Source of the DNA: Deltaproteobacteria bacterium
Lineage (GTDB): Bacteria; Bdellovibrionota_B; Oligoflexia; Oligoflexales; Bog-1112
NCBI GenBank assembly: GCA_023250635.1
Contig: JAHFAI010000018.1
Coordinates: forward strand, 1-36,874
Direction of reading: 5' to 3'
Length of the DNA stretch: 36,874 nucleotides
A program made the translations under genes and the position numbers. Of this stretch, positions 9,524 through 16,960 are shown in pieces (position 1 is the first letter of the stretch; the number at the start of each line of letters is the position of its first letter). The notes under the pieces are model-generated. The model did no database searches. It was not told the origin of the DNA and saw only the letters and a list, made by a program, of their open reading frames with translations.

Positions 9524-9550
9524 AAAGTAAATTAACTTGGAGGAATATTA

Positions 9551-9841
9551 ATGAACAAAGCAGAATTGATTAATTTTATGGCCGGTGATCTCGAAACAAC
9601 GAAAGCGGATGCAGCAAAATTTGTGGATTCATTCATTTCTGCAATCCATGAAAATCTCAAAACTTCGATTAAAATCTCAGGCTTTGGCACCTTTGCACGA
9701 GCTAAGCGCTCAGCTCGAGTCGCCAAGAACCCTTCCACCGGAGCAGAAGTAAAAATTAATGCTAAGTGGGTTCCTACCTTCAAAGCGGGAGCAACGTTAA
9801 AGGATAATGTTCAGGCCATGTCAGCTAAAGTGCTCCGCTAA
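9551..9841 (+). CDS. HU/IHF-family DNA-binding protein
   Basis: A 96-residue nucleoid protein. It has the N-terminal helices MNKAELINFMAGDLETTKAD, the signature GFGTFARAKRSARVAKNP with the intercalating proline in the NPSTG arm tip, and the closing segment PTFKAGATLKDNV. Such dimers bend and compact DNA. TTGGAGG lies 8 bp before the ATG, and a consensus-like promoter is at 9495-9523. The last codons are immediately followed by an R1 palindromic repeat that starts at the stop codon. The tail contains a local duplication (GCTAAAGTGCTC at 9824-9835 and 9837-9848), so the C-terminal residues and the stop may have been reshaped when the repeat arrived. Confidence 0.95.
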   Translation: MNKAELINFMAGDLETTKADAAKFVDSFISAIHENLKTSIKISGFGTFARAKRSARVAKNPSTGAEVKINAKWVPTFKAGATLKDNVQAMSAKVLR

Positions 9842-9963
9842 AGTGCTCAGGTCTTAACGCATCTTTGCGCCTTTCTTCGTCACTGCGCGTGCTCACGGCC
9901 CGACGGCCGCTCCGCTGCTCGTTCCTCGAAAGCCACAAAACTGCGTCAAGCCTTAAGCACTTT
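9840..9963 (+). repeat. R1 palindromic repeat, copy A (abuts HU stop codon)
   Basis: About 124 bp imperfect giant hairpin. The outer arms AAAGTGCT / AGCACTTT and inner arms CAGGTCTTAACGCA / TGCGTCAAGCCTTA surround a GC tip, CGGCC-CGAC-GGCCG. The 5' arm begins within the TAA of HU. Similar copies lie at 12358, 16716 and 23535 (minus). Likely acts at the RNA level as a 3'-end or terminator structure; that is inference. Confidence 0.85.
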
Positions 9964-9972
9964 GGGCTTGGG

Positions 9973-10142
9973 GCTTGGGAGGTCCTTCGCTCCGCTCAGG
10001 ATGACGGGGCGGGAGCGCAGAGAGCGCAGAGAGCGCAGAGAGCGCAGAGAGCGCAGAGAGCGCAGAGAGCGCAGAGAACGGAGAGCCCCGTCATCCTGAG
10101 CGTAGCCCCGTCATCCTGAGCGTAGCGAAGGACCTCCCAAGC
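9973..10142. repeat. R2 inverted-arm repeat, copy a, with a 9-bp tandem array inside
   Basis: The left arm (9973-10010) and right arm (10084-10142) are inverted copies of the GCTTGGGAGGTCCTTCGC / GTCATCCTGAGC motif; the right arm holds that module twice. Between them, 10013-10075 is seven exact copies of the 9-bp unit GAGCGCAGA. Together with R1 copy A this accounts for most of the gene-free stretch 9842-10200; the remaining 58 bp before ribA show nothing clear. The GTCATCCTGAGC...GAAGGACC motif recurs at 22810 and 35042. Confidence 0.85.
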
Positions 10143-10200
10143 CCCGAACAGTTACAAAAAAACCTCGCATAATTTCTCGTAAGCTCTATAACCAGAATCT

Positions 10201-10809
10201 ATGAAAGATTTAGGCATTTACCTCTATGCGTCTGCTACCGTGCCCCTGGCCCAGGGGCACTTCGAAATTAGCGTCTACCGTACCGCAGATGAGAGCAGTG
10301 AAGCGGTGGTAATTTCTCAGGGTGTACTCGTCAACGCTCGGGGCATGTTTGTACGCATCCACTCCGAATGTTTTACCGGTGAAGCCCTGGCCTCGCAAAA
10401 ATGCGATTGCCGCTTTCAATTAGAAGAAGCCCTGAAGCATATTGCCCTTCAACAGCAGGGCATGGTCATCTATCTCCGTCAAGAAGGACGGGGCATCGGT
10501 CTTGGTGATAAGATCCGTGCCTATCACCTCCAAAACAAAGGCCTCGATACCATCGAGGCAAATAACGCCCTCGGCCTCGGCAACGATTTGAGAAGCTTTG
10601 CACTCGCCGCAAAAATATTGCTACACTTGCATATTGATGAGATTCAGCTTAACTCCAACAACGCCGAAAAACGCGCCGCGCTGGAGGAGGAAGGCATAGT
10701 GGTTCGTGGGATGATTCCCTCTCATGCGCCCCTCAATGAATTTAATCAGCGCTATCTCGAAACTAAATATCGCAAAATGGGCCATTTGCTCGGCGCTCTT
10801 TTTTCTTAG
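10201..10809 (+). CDS. ribA: GTP cyclohydrolase II
   Basis: A 202-residue monofunctional enzyme of riboflavin synthesis. It opens the imidazole ring of GTP and releases formate and pyrophosphate. The zinc site is RIHSECFTG...CDC, with Cys57, Cys68 and Cys70 matching the usual spacing. YLRQEGRGIGL, the RAY motif with the catalytic Tyr, DTIEANNALGLGNDLRSF and the catalytic Arg in NDLR are all present. One difference from the family norm is LNSNNAEK where LLTNNPxK is usual. No strong ribosome site is visible before the ATG. It lies 27 bp ahead of a solute-binding protein gene on the same strand. A paralogue with a specialised role cannot be excluded. Confidence 0.88.
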   Translation: MKDLGIYLYASATVPLAQGHFEISVYRTADESSEAVVISQGVLVNARGMFVRIHSECFTGEALASQKCDCRFQLEEALKHIALQQQGMVIYLRQEGRGIGLGDKIRAYHLQNKGLDTIEANNALGLGNDLRSFALAAKILLHLHIDEIQLNSNNAEKRAALEEEGIVVRGMIPSHAPLNEFNQRYLETKYRKMGHLLGALFS

Positions 10810-10836
10810 CAGCCCTAATCATCAGATGAGGTCGTT

Positions 10837-12360
10837 GTGCGTGTCTTCACGGTGCTGGTGTTCGGCCTTTTGTTTGTCACCCCGAGGGGATTTGCTCAGG
10901 AAACTAAGCATAAGGCACCTTTGGTACTGGCGTGGGACGTGATGCCGCGCACCTATGATCCGCGTTACGCAGTGGATGCCAATAGTCAGTATCTTGAAAA
11001 CCTTCTCCACTGCTCACTTATCGAATTTACTGCCGATGGCCAGGTGGAAAAAAGCGTCGCTCAGGAATGGCGCTGGCTTAAGCCCACCGTCCTCGAAGTC
11101 CATATTCGTGATGATGTCACCTTTGCTGATGGCAGCAAGCTCAGCAGTGCTGAGGTGAAGGCCACCTATGATTTTTTCTTAGAGGCTAAACCGAAGCACC
11201 CCAGTCCCCGTAGCGCGGCATTTAAAAATGTGCTGGCTATAGAAGCTGCCCCCCGCAAGGTGATCTTTACCTTACGGGAGCCCGACCCAGGTTTTATTAC
11301 CAATATGGTAGTGGGTATTTTACCGAGAGCGCTCGCCAAAGATATGATGATCACTGCCGAGCACAAAGTCTTAGGCTGTGGTCCCTTTGTGCTTGAGTCA
11401 GCTCATCTGACCGGCCTCAGTCTCAGGGCGAATACTCAGTATGTTCTCGGTCCTCAGGCAAAATCTGCGCAGGTCGAAATAAAAGCCGTAAAGGATGAGA
11501 ACACCTGTTTTCTTAAGCTGCAAAAAGGTGAGGTGGATATTACCCAAAATGCGGTGAGTCTCGATCGTCTTGAGACCCTCAGTAAGGACTATCCTCAGCT
11601 GAAGGTACTGCATCGCCCTGGTCTCAACACCTCCTATCTTGGATTTAACGCCGAGGATCCGGTATTACGGAACAAGCTAGTGCGGCAAGCAATCGATGTG
11701 GCGATTGATCGTCAGGCGATAATTAAGTACCTCTTAAAAGGTATGGCCATACCAGCGCGTACCCTGCTCTTGCCTGGTGATAAGTTCTATAACCCCTCGC
11801 TTCCCGTGCTTGAATTTAATCCCGCCAAGGCCAAAGTGCTGCTCGATCAGGCAGGCTATAAGCCCGGCGCGGAGGGGATACGTTTTGCTCTGACTTTTAA
11901 GACGTCAAATAATGCGACGCGTACCGCAATTGCCAAAGCCATAGCCTCGAATCTCCTCGCGGTTGGGATCAAGGTCTCCGTGCTTTCCCTCGATTGGGGG
12001 AAATTCAAGCTGGATGTAGATAAGGGACACGTGCAGATGTGGGGGCTCTCCTGGGTCGGGTTTAAAGATCCGACTATCTACAACTATGCTTTTGCCACCA
12101 GCAATTTCCCCCCCCATGGGGCAAATCGTGGGCGCTTTTCTCAGCCTGCCCTCGATGCCCTCTTCTCGCAAGCACAGCTGAGCACTGCTGAAGAGCCGCG
12201 GCGCAAAATCTATGAGGAAGTGCAAAAAATCGTCGCTGAAGAAGCTCCCTACGTCTTTTTGTATCACGAAGATAAAGTTGCTATTCTCAACAAAGCAGTC
12301 GAAGGCTTTCAAGTCTATGCAGATGGGCGGTACAGTGCCATGGCCACCGCCCACAAGTAA
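10837..12360 (+). CDS. Periplasmic solute-binding protein of an ABC importer (family 5, peptide/nickel type)
   Basis: A 507-residue secreted protein. The signal peptide is MRVFTVLVFGLLFVTPRGFA with cleavage near residue 21. The family-5 pattern is clear: DPRYAVDANSQYLENLLHCSL near the N-terminus, LEVHIRDDVTFADGSKLSSAEVKATYDFF, TSYLGFNAEDPVLRNKLVRQAI, and YEEVQKIVAEEAPYVFLYHED near the end. Related proteins bind oligopeptides, dipeptides or nickel; the ligand cannot be read here. The start is GTG at 10837 with GAGG 6 bp upstream. No permease or ATPase genes adjoin it, so it is an orphan binding protein. Its TAA stop is the beginning of R1 copy B. Confidence 0.9.
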   Translation: MRVFTVLVFGLLFVTPRGFAQETKHKAPLVLAWDVMPRTYDPRYAVDANSQYLENLLHCSLIEFTADGQVEKSVAQEWRWLKPTVLEVHIRDDVTFADGSKLSSAEVKATYDFFLEAKPKHPSPRSAAFKNVLAIEAAPRKVIFTLREPDPGFITNMVVGILPRALAKDMMITAEHKVLGCGPFVLESAHLTGLSLRANTQYVLGPQAKSAQVEIKAVKDENTCFLKLQKGEVDITQNAVSLDRLETLSKDYPQLKVLHRPGLNTSYLGFNAEDPVLRNKLVRQAIDVAIDRQAIIKYLLKGMAIPARTLLLPGDKFYNPSLPVLEFNPAKAKVLLDQAGYKPGAEGIRFALTFKTSNNATRTAIAKAIASNLLAVGIKVSVLSLDWGKFKLDVDKGHVQMWGLSWVGFKDPTIYNYAFATSNFPPHGANRGRFSQPALDALFSQAQLSTAEEPRRKIYEEVQKIVAEEAPYVFLYHEDKVAILNKAVEGFQVYADGRYSAMATAHK

Positions 12361-12480
12361 CAACTCAGGTCTTGGTGCATCTTCGCAGCTTTCTTCGTTG
12401 CTGCGCGTGCTCACGGCCAGACGGCCGCTCCGCTGCTCGCGCCTCGAAAGCAGCAAAACTGCACCAAGCCTTGAGTTGTT
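12358..12480 (+). repeat. R1 palindromic repeat, copy B
   Basis: 123 bp starting at the TAA of the solute-binding protein gene. The outer arms are TAACAACT / AGTTGTT, the inner arms CAGGTCTTGGTGCA / TGCACCAAGCCTTG, and the tip CGGCC-AGAC-GGCCG. It lies between convergent genes (the other is era), so it may terminate both. Confidence 0.85.
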
Positions 12481-12528
12481 GGGGGGATTACTGTTGCCGC
12501 GCTTGGGGGGATTACTGTTGCCGCGCTT
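12481..12528. repeat. Two tandem copies of a 24-bp unit
   Basis: Units 12481-12504 and 12505-12528 are identical (GGGGGGATTACTGTTGCCGC plus four bases) and are followed by another GGGGG at the end of era. The unit resembles the last codons and stop of era read on the minus strand, so it may have arisen by local duplication of the gene end. Confidence 0.8.
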
Positions 12529-12534
12529 GGGGGC

Positions 12535-13473
12535 TTACTTCTGAAGCTGCTCTACTAATAACTGCTGCTCAGTCCAGCCTTTCTCAACGCGGACAAATAA
12601 TTCGAGAAAAACTTTGCGACCATCGAAGTACTGCTCGATGCTGTGACGGGCAAGGGTGCCGATGACCTTGATGGCATCGCCACCCTTGCCAATGACGATT
12701 TTTTTGTGGGAAGGATTATCAACCACAATCGTCGCCTGGATCTTGAGGGTAGCCCCCTCGCTAACCTTATCGATGGAAACACCGCAGCCAAAAGGAATCT
12801 GGTCAGCAAGCTTGCGAAATAACTGCTCGCGAATTAACTCGCTGAGTATAAACCCTTCACTGGCGTCGGTGATCGCATCTTCAGCAAATAACCAGGGGCC
12901 GGGGGGAAGCAGCGCCGCGAGTTTGCTCTTTAAGGCCTCGAGGCTTTCAGGACGCTTCGACGAAAATTCGTAGGGAACCGCTTCTAAGAAGCAGGCCTTT
13001 CCTGGAGATTTTTCGGCCATGGTAGCCATGGCGGCAGCTATGGTCTTACTTTGGGCAGCAAGAACGTGTTTTTTAACACTGTCGGCTTTACTTACCAGAA
13101 CCAGAAGAGGTCGTTTAGTCATCTGGTGAATTTTAAGCAGCTGCACCCCATCGGCAGCAGTCCAGCCCCGAGTTACGTCGATCAGGTAACACACCACATC
13201 CGCTTCATTAACGCTGGCCCACACTTGTTCTTCCATAGCTTTACTTAAAAAAGACTTGCGGGGGTTGGCCTGAATACCGGGGGTATCCACAAAAATTAGC
13301 TGGGCAGCACCTCTAGTTTCGACCCCAAGAATCTTGTTGCGGGTGGTTTGCGGACGCTTGCTTACACCGGCAATTTTGGTGCCAAGGCAGGCATTAAGCA
13401 GGGTGCTCTTACCGGCGTTGGGCAGACCGACAAAGGCGATGTAACCGCAGTGTGGTTGATGAGGAGTAGTCAT
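12535..13473 (-). CDS. era: GTPase Era
   Basis: A 312-residue ribosome-assembly GTPase that binds the 3' end of 16S rRNA. G1 is GLPNAGKST, the G2 region RPQTTRNK, and G3 DTPGIQ. G4 reads SKAD instead of the usual NKxD, which is an unusual substitution in the guanine-recognition motif. The C-terminal KH domain is clear, with IVIGKGGDAIKVIGTLAR and the FLELFVRVEKGW segment. It follows metG with a 3-bp gap, so the two are one transcript. The ribosome site is weak, suggesting coupling to metG translation. Confidence 0.95.
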   Translation of the reverse strand: MTTPHQPHCGYIAFVGLPNAGKSTLLNACLGTKIAGVSKRPQTTRNKILGVETRGAAQLIFVDTPGIQANPRKSFLSKAMEEQVWASVNEADVVCYLIDVTRGWTAADGVQLLKIHQMTKRPLLVLVSKADSVKKHVLAAQSKTIAAAMATMAEKSPGKACFLEAVPYEFSSKRPESLEALKSKLAALLPPGPWLFAEDAITDASEGFILSELIREQLFRKLADQIPFGCGVSIDKVSEGATLKIQATIVVDNPSHKKIVIGKGGDAIKVIGTLARHSIEQYFDGRKVFLELFVRVEKGWTEQQLLVEQLQK

Positions 13474-13476
13474 AGG

Positions 13477-15111
13477 TTAAACCTGCTTTGCTTCTGCGGT
13501 AATCGCTTCAAGGTGTTTAGGGTCAATTCGTCCGAGCAAGTGCTCGTAGGCCTGCATCGCACGTCCTTCCACCAAGGCTGCGGTGGATGACCAGCTATAG
13601 GGAGTGGTTTCGCTAAATAGCGTTTCCACTTTGCTCACGTAGTGGGGAAGTACCGGTTTGAGGTAGATGGCAATAATCCTAAACAGATGCAGGGCTGCGG
13701 TAAGCACCTGGCGCGCCGCTTCGGGCTGCTCTTTGATCTGCAACCAGGGTTTATGTTCATCAAAAAAACGATTTGCTTCGTCAGCAATCTCACGAACAGC
13801 GCCGATGGCTTGAGAAAATTGGCGTTGTTCATAAAAGCTGGCGATTTCCTCGCTGCGCTGCTGGGCTGCCTGCACCAAGGCTAACCCGCTAGAAGTCAGG
13901 GTGCCTAGACAGCCATCGAGTTGCTTATGCAACATCTGGACGCTACGGGAAGCGATATTGGTGATCTTTCCGATGAGCTCAGCGTTCACCTTACCGACAA
14001 AATCTGCCCAATTTAAATCGATATCAACGATCGAATCACTGAGCTTAGCAGCAAAATAATAGCGTAAATACTCGGGGCCAAGATGATTGAGATAGGTTTG
14101 AGCATTGATAAACGTGCCACGAGATTTCGAGAGTTTAACCCCATCAATGGTGAGCATGCCATGCACCCAAATTTGTCGAGGTAGCTGCCAGCCGGCATTT
14201 TTCAACATGACTGGCCAGAACAGGGAGTGAAAATAGATAATATCCTTACCGATATTGTGGTAAATCTCACTACTTTCGTCCTGCCAAAATTCTTCGACTT
14301 TACGGTTATGTAAGCGACACCATTCATCGGTGCTGGCAATATAGCCCACCGGAGCATCAAACCACACGTAGTAAAATTTGTCGGTGGTGCCGGGCAGGGC
14401 AAAGCCAAAATAGGGCGCATCTCGGGTAAAACACCAGTCTGCTAAGGTATGGTTAAGCCACTCAGCAAGTTTATTGGCAATGGCTTCTGGGGTGTGGGCT
14501 GGTACCCAGGTTTTTAAAAACTCTTGGTCTTTAGCTATTTTACAAAAATAATGAGTGGATTCGCGGGTCACTGGTTTGTTATCGCACAAGCTGCAACGCG
14601 CATCGTCCATCTCGAGGGGGCTATACACCGAACCGCAGGCATCGCAGGAGTCCCCATACTGATTAGCAGTCTGGCATTTGGGGCAGGTTCCCTTGACAAA
14701 GCGATCAGGCAAAAACATTTTGTCGTGTTCACAAAAGGCCTGCTTGATTTCCTTCGTTTCAAGATAGCCGTTCTCGTGCAAGCTATGAAAAATCCGATGG
14801 CAATGCTGGCGATTTATCTCGGTATTGGTGGTGGAGTAAAAATCGTAGTTGATATGAAACTCGCGAAACACCTCGGTATGTTTGTGGAGCATTGTCGCAA
14901 TTTGCTCTTCGGGTTGTATCCCTCGGCGCATTGCTTCGACCATTACCGGCGCTCCATGGGTGTCGTCGGCACAGATGCTCAGGCACTCATGGCCACGCAT
15001 CTTTTGAAAGCGTCCCCAGAAGTCGGTAATTAAATGCTCGAGCAAATGCCCCAAGTGGATTTCACCATTGGAATAGGGCAGGGCCGAAGTAATCACAATG
15101 CGTCGTTTCAT
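13477..15111 (-). CDS. metG: Methionyl-tRNA synthetase
   Basis: A 544-residue class I synthetase. The HIGH region is ITSALPYSNGEIHLGHLLEH, and the KMSKS loop is GVKLSKSRGTF. The zinc insert has both knuckles, CPKCQTANQYGDSCDACG and a shorter CSLCDNKPV, like the four-cysteine-pair bacterial/archaeal type. The C-terminal alpha-helical anticodon domain includes RFFDEHKPW. No C-terminal EMAP/OB dimerisation domain is present. The frame extends 16 codons further upstream, but the ATG at 15111 has AGGA just ahead of it and begins the conserved sequence. It heads the metG-era unit. Confidence 0.96.
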   Translation of the reverse strand: MKRRIVITSALPYSNGEIHLGHLLEHLITDFWGRFQKMRGHECLSICADDTHGAPVMVEAMRRGIQPEEQIATMLHKHTEVFREFHINYDFYSTTNTEINRQHCHRIFHSLHENGYLETKEIKQAFCEHDKMFLPDRFVKGTCPKCQTANQYGDSCDACGSVYSPLEMDDARCSLCDNKPVTRESTHYFCKIAKDQEFLKTWVPAHTPEAIANKLAEWLNHTLADWCFTRDAPYFGFALPGTTDKFYYVWFDAPVGYIASTDEWCRLHNRKVEEFWQDESSEIYHNIGKDIIYFHSLFWPVMLKNAGWQLPRQIWVHGMLTIDGVKLSKSRGTFINAQTYLNHLGPEYLRYYFAAKLSDSIVDIDLNWADFVGKVNAELIGKITNIASRSVQMLHKQLDGCLGTLTSSGLALVQAAQQRSEEIASFYEQRQFSQAIGAVREIADEANRFFDEHKPWLQIKEQPEAARQVLTAALHLFRIIAIYLKPVLPHYVSKVETLFSETTPYSWSSTAALVEGRAMQAYEHLLGRIDPKHLEAITAEAKQV

Positions 15112-15268
15112 AGTAGGTCCTAGCAAGCTGAACAAGTCACCATAGCAAATCGTAACCAATCAAGAGACGGTTATAACTAGGGTAGCGGGAAAATACCAGT
15201 GGTCCTTATCATCAGCGAAATGTCATGGGTTAAAAATACTGGACGTCAAGAGAAGCGAAAGGTAGTCT

Positions 15269-15296
15269 TTTTCAAGAAATATCAAGTGGTTATATA
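15269..15296 (+). promoter_or_regulatory. Candidate promoter of the CotH-family gene
   Basis: TTTTCA and TATATA with a 16-bp spacer, about 50 bp before the chosen ATG at 15348. Each hexamer matches the sigma-70 consensus at about four positions. Confidence 0.35.
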
Positions 15297-15347
15297 GCAA
15301 ATACCGGAATAGTTTTGACCGGTAAATCAACAACAAGGAGCCAAGTT

Positions 15348-16718
15348 ATGGGCCGATGGTTAGGGGTGCGGGCGTGGTGGATTTTCTTAGGGATGGTGAT
15401 AGGCGCCGGGAGTCTATTTGCAGCCGAAAGTCCGGTGGAGAGAATAGAGGGCGAAACGGTGCTGCCTCATATTTGTATCGCTACCGGCGGGCAAGAGATC
15501 AGCAAGTTGGCGGAGATTAAGGCGAGTTTCTTTATGTACCGGGATTCCATCGATCACCTTCCCCACGGAGAAACGGCTCCGACAGTAGAACAGTGGTTAC
15601 CCATTGAGATTAAAAAACGAGGATTTTCCTCCAGTCTCTACGCCAAAAAGCAATACACCCTTAGCTTTCTCGATGAGCAAAACAAAAATCGCCAGCTGGC
15701 TATGTTAGGGCTTTCCGCGGGCAAAAAATGGGTCCTTAATGGCCCGTATGTGGATCGCACCCAGGTGCGTAATGCGCTGGTCTATCAATGGGGCCGACAG
15801 CTTGGTCGCGATCGTCATACCTGGTTTGCCCCCGAAACCCGCTTTGTGGAACTTACGGTTGAGGGCGATTATAAGGGTATCTACGCCATTACCCAACGGA
15901 TTGAACGGAGCAAAACTCGCGTTGATTTGCCTAAGATTGATTTTGCTCACCCCGAAGCTACCCCCTACTTTATGATGAAGGTGGAATCCTTTAATGGTCC
16001 TGTACATACCAAGGCTCACACTAAGCTCGATTGGGTTTACCCCACCAACGGCGATATGGAGGAGCTCACTCAGGAGAATCCCCAGCAGGCCAAAGCCGTA
16101 CAAAAAAGCATTGTCGATCAGCTTGATCATTTTGAAGCAGTTTTGAAATCAGACGATTTCGACCATCCCGAACTTGGTTATCGCCCCTTGATTGATATGG
16201 ACTCGTTTGTGGATTACATGGTGATTCAGGAAGTAACAAAAAATACCGATGCGTATCGCAAAAGTCTGTATCTGCATAAAGGGGCGGATGGCCAAATTTA
16301 TTTGGGCCCCCTTTGGGACTTTGATTTGGCTCTCGGTAATTTGTGGTTCTATGGTCAGAATAAAACTAGCGGGTGGAATTTTAAACGTACTAGTTTCTTC
16401 CATGGTAACACCGCAGTATTTTGGTTTAAGCGCTTGATGAAGGATCCGTATTTTGCCAAGGCCTTCGTTGCTCGTTACCAGCAACTGCGTCAGCAGATGT
16501 TTAGTGATAGCAAAGTAGACGCGGATATTGACGCGCTTACCAGGGCGATGCCACGTTCGGCAATCGAGCGTAATCAGCACCGTTGGCGTCATATGTTTAA
16601 TCCGCTGTTTCGCATTGTGATGAATCGCCCGCCCTTCCCCGGCAAGTTTGATCGCAACGTACTGATGATGAAAGAATGGATGCATAGACGCTTGGCCTGG
16701 CTTGACTCGAACATCTAA
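15348..16718 (+). CDS. CotH kinase family protein, exported
   Basis: A 456-residue protein with a signal peptide (about residues 1-26, cleavage near LFAAES). The CotH-fold motifs are present in order: LPIEIKKRGFSSSLYAKKQY (the 'G.S...KK' strand), KWVLNGPYVDRTQVRNALVY, RFVELTVEGDYKGIYAITQRIE, DMDSFVDYMVIQEVTKNTDA, and the metal-site LGPLWDFDLALGN. CotH proteins are atypical kinases; the Bacillus member phosphorylates spore-coat proteins, and related ones occur on cell surfaces of many bacteria. The ATG at 15348 has AAGGAG 7 bp ahead; an in-frame TTG at 15315 is less likely. It ends in a TAA that begins R1 copy C, and a secreted M4-like protease follows, so a shared surface or secretion role is possible. 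Confidence 0.88.
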   Translation: MGRWLGVRAWWIFLGMVIGAGSLFAAESPVERIEGETVLPHICIATGGQEISKLAEIKASFFMYRDSIDHLPHGETAPTVEQWLPIEIKKRGFSSSLYAKKQYTLSFLDEQNKNRQLAMLGLSAGKKWVLNGPYVDRTQVRNALVYQWGRQLGRDRHTWFAPETRFVELTVEGDYKGIYAITQRIERSKTRVDLPKIDFAHPEATPYFMMKVESFNGPVHTKAHTKLDWVYPTNGDMEELTQENPQQAKAVQKSIVDQLDHFEAVLKSDDFDHPELGYRPLIDMDSFVDYMVIQEVTKNTDAYRKSLYLHKGADGQIYLGPLWDFDLALGNLWFYGQNKTSGWNFKRTSFFHGNTAVFWFKRLMKDPYFAKAFVARYQQLRQQMFSDSKVDADIDALTRAMPRSAIERNQHRWRHMFNPLFRIVMNRPPFPGKFDRNVLMMKEWMHRRLAWLDSNI

Positions 16719-16839
16719 CGACTCAGGTCTTGGCGCATCTTTACGCCTTTCTTCGTCACTGCGCGTGCTCACGGCCAGACGGCCGCTCCGCTGCTCGTTC
16801 CTCGAAAGCCGCAAAACTGCGTCAAGCCTTGAGTCGTTA
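16716..16839 (+). repeat. R1 palindromic repeat, copy C
   Basis: 124 bp starting at the TAA stop of the CotH-family gene. The outer arms TAACGACT / AGTCGTTA are perfectly complementary; the inner arms are CAGGTCTTGGCGCA / TGCGTCAAGCCTTG. Same orientation relative to the gene as copies A, B and D. Confidence 0.88.
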
Positions 16840-16914
16840 AAATAACCTCGTTCCTTGCTCTTTGTTGCCCATGAGTCGTTAAAATAACCTCGTTCCTTGC
16901 TCTTTGTTGCCCAT
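16831..16914. repeat. Two tandem copies of a 42-bp unit
   Basis: Units 16831-16872 and 16873-16914 are identical and begin GAGTCGTTAAAATAACCTCG. The first 9 bases of the first unit are the 3' arm of R1 copy C, so the duplication happened after that repeat was in place. It lies 46 bp before the protease start. Confidence 0.9.
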
Positions 16915-16960
16915 AAATGATACCTTGTAAAAAAATATACTAGAACAAGAGGGCGATGTT

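Noticed and set aside
9333-9550. 67-codon plus-strand frame in the HU upstream region
   Set aside because: AT-rich promoter region; no ribosome site, and it overlaps the HU promoter.
10013-10075. Tandem array considered as a CRISPR
   Set aside because: The units are 9 bp and contiguous without spacers.
9865-10119. Plus-strand frame with a QRA repeat
   Set aside because: It is the translation of R1 copy A, the R2 arm and the 9-bp tandem array, with no ribosome site.
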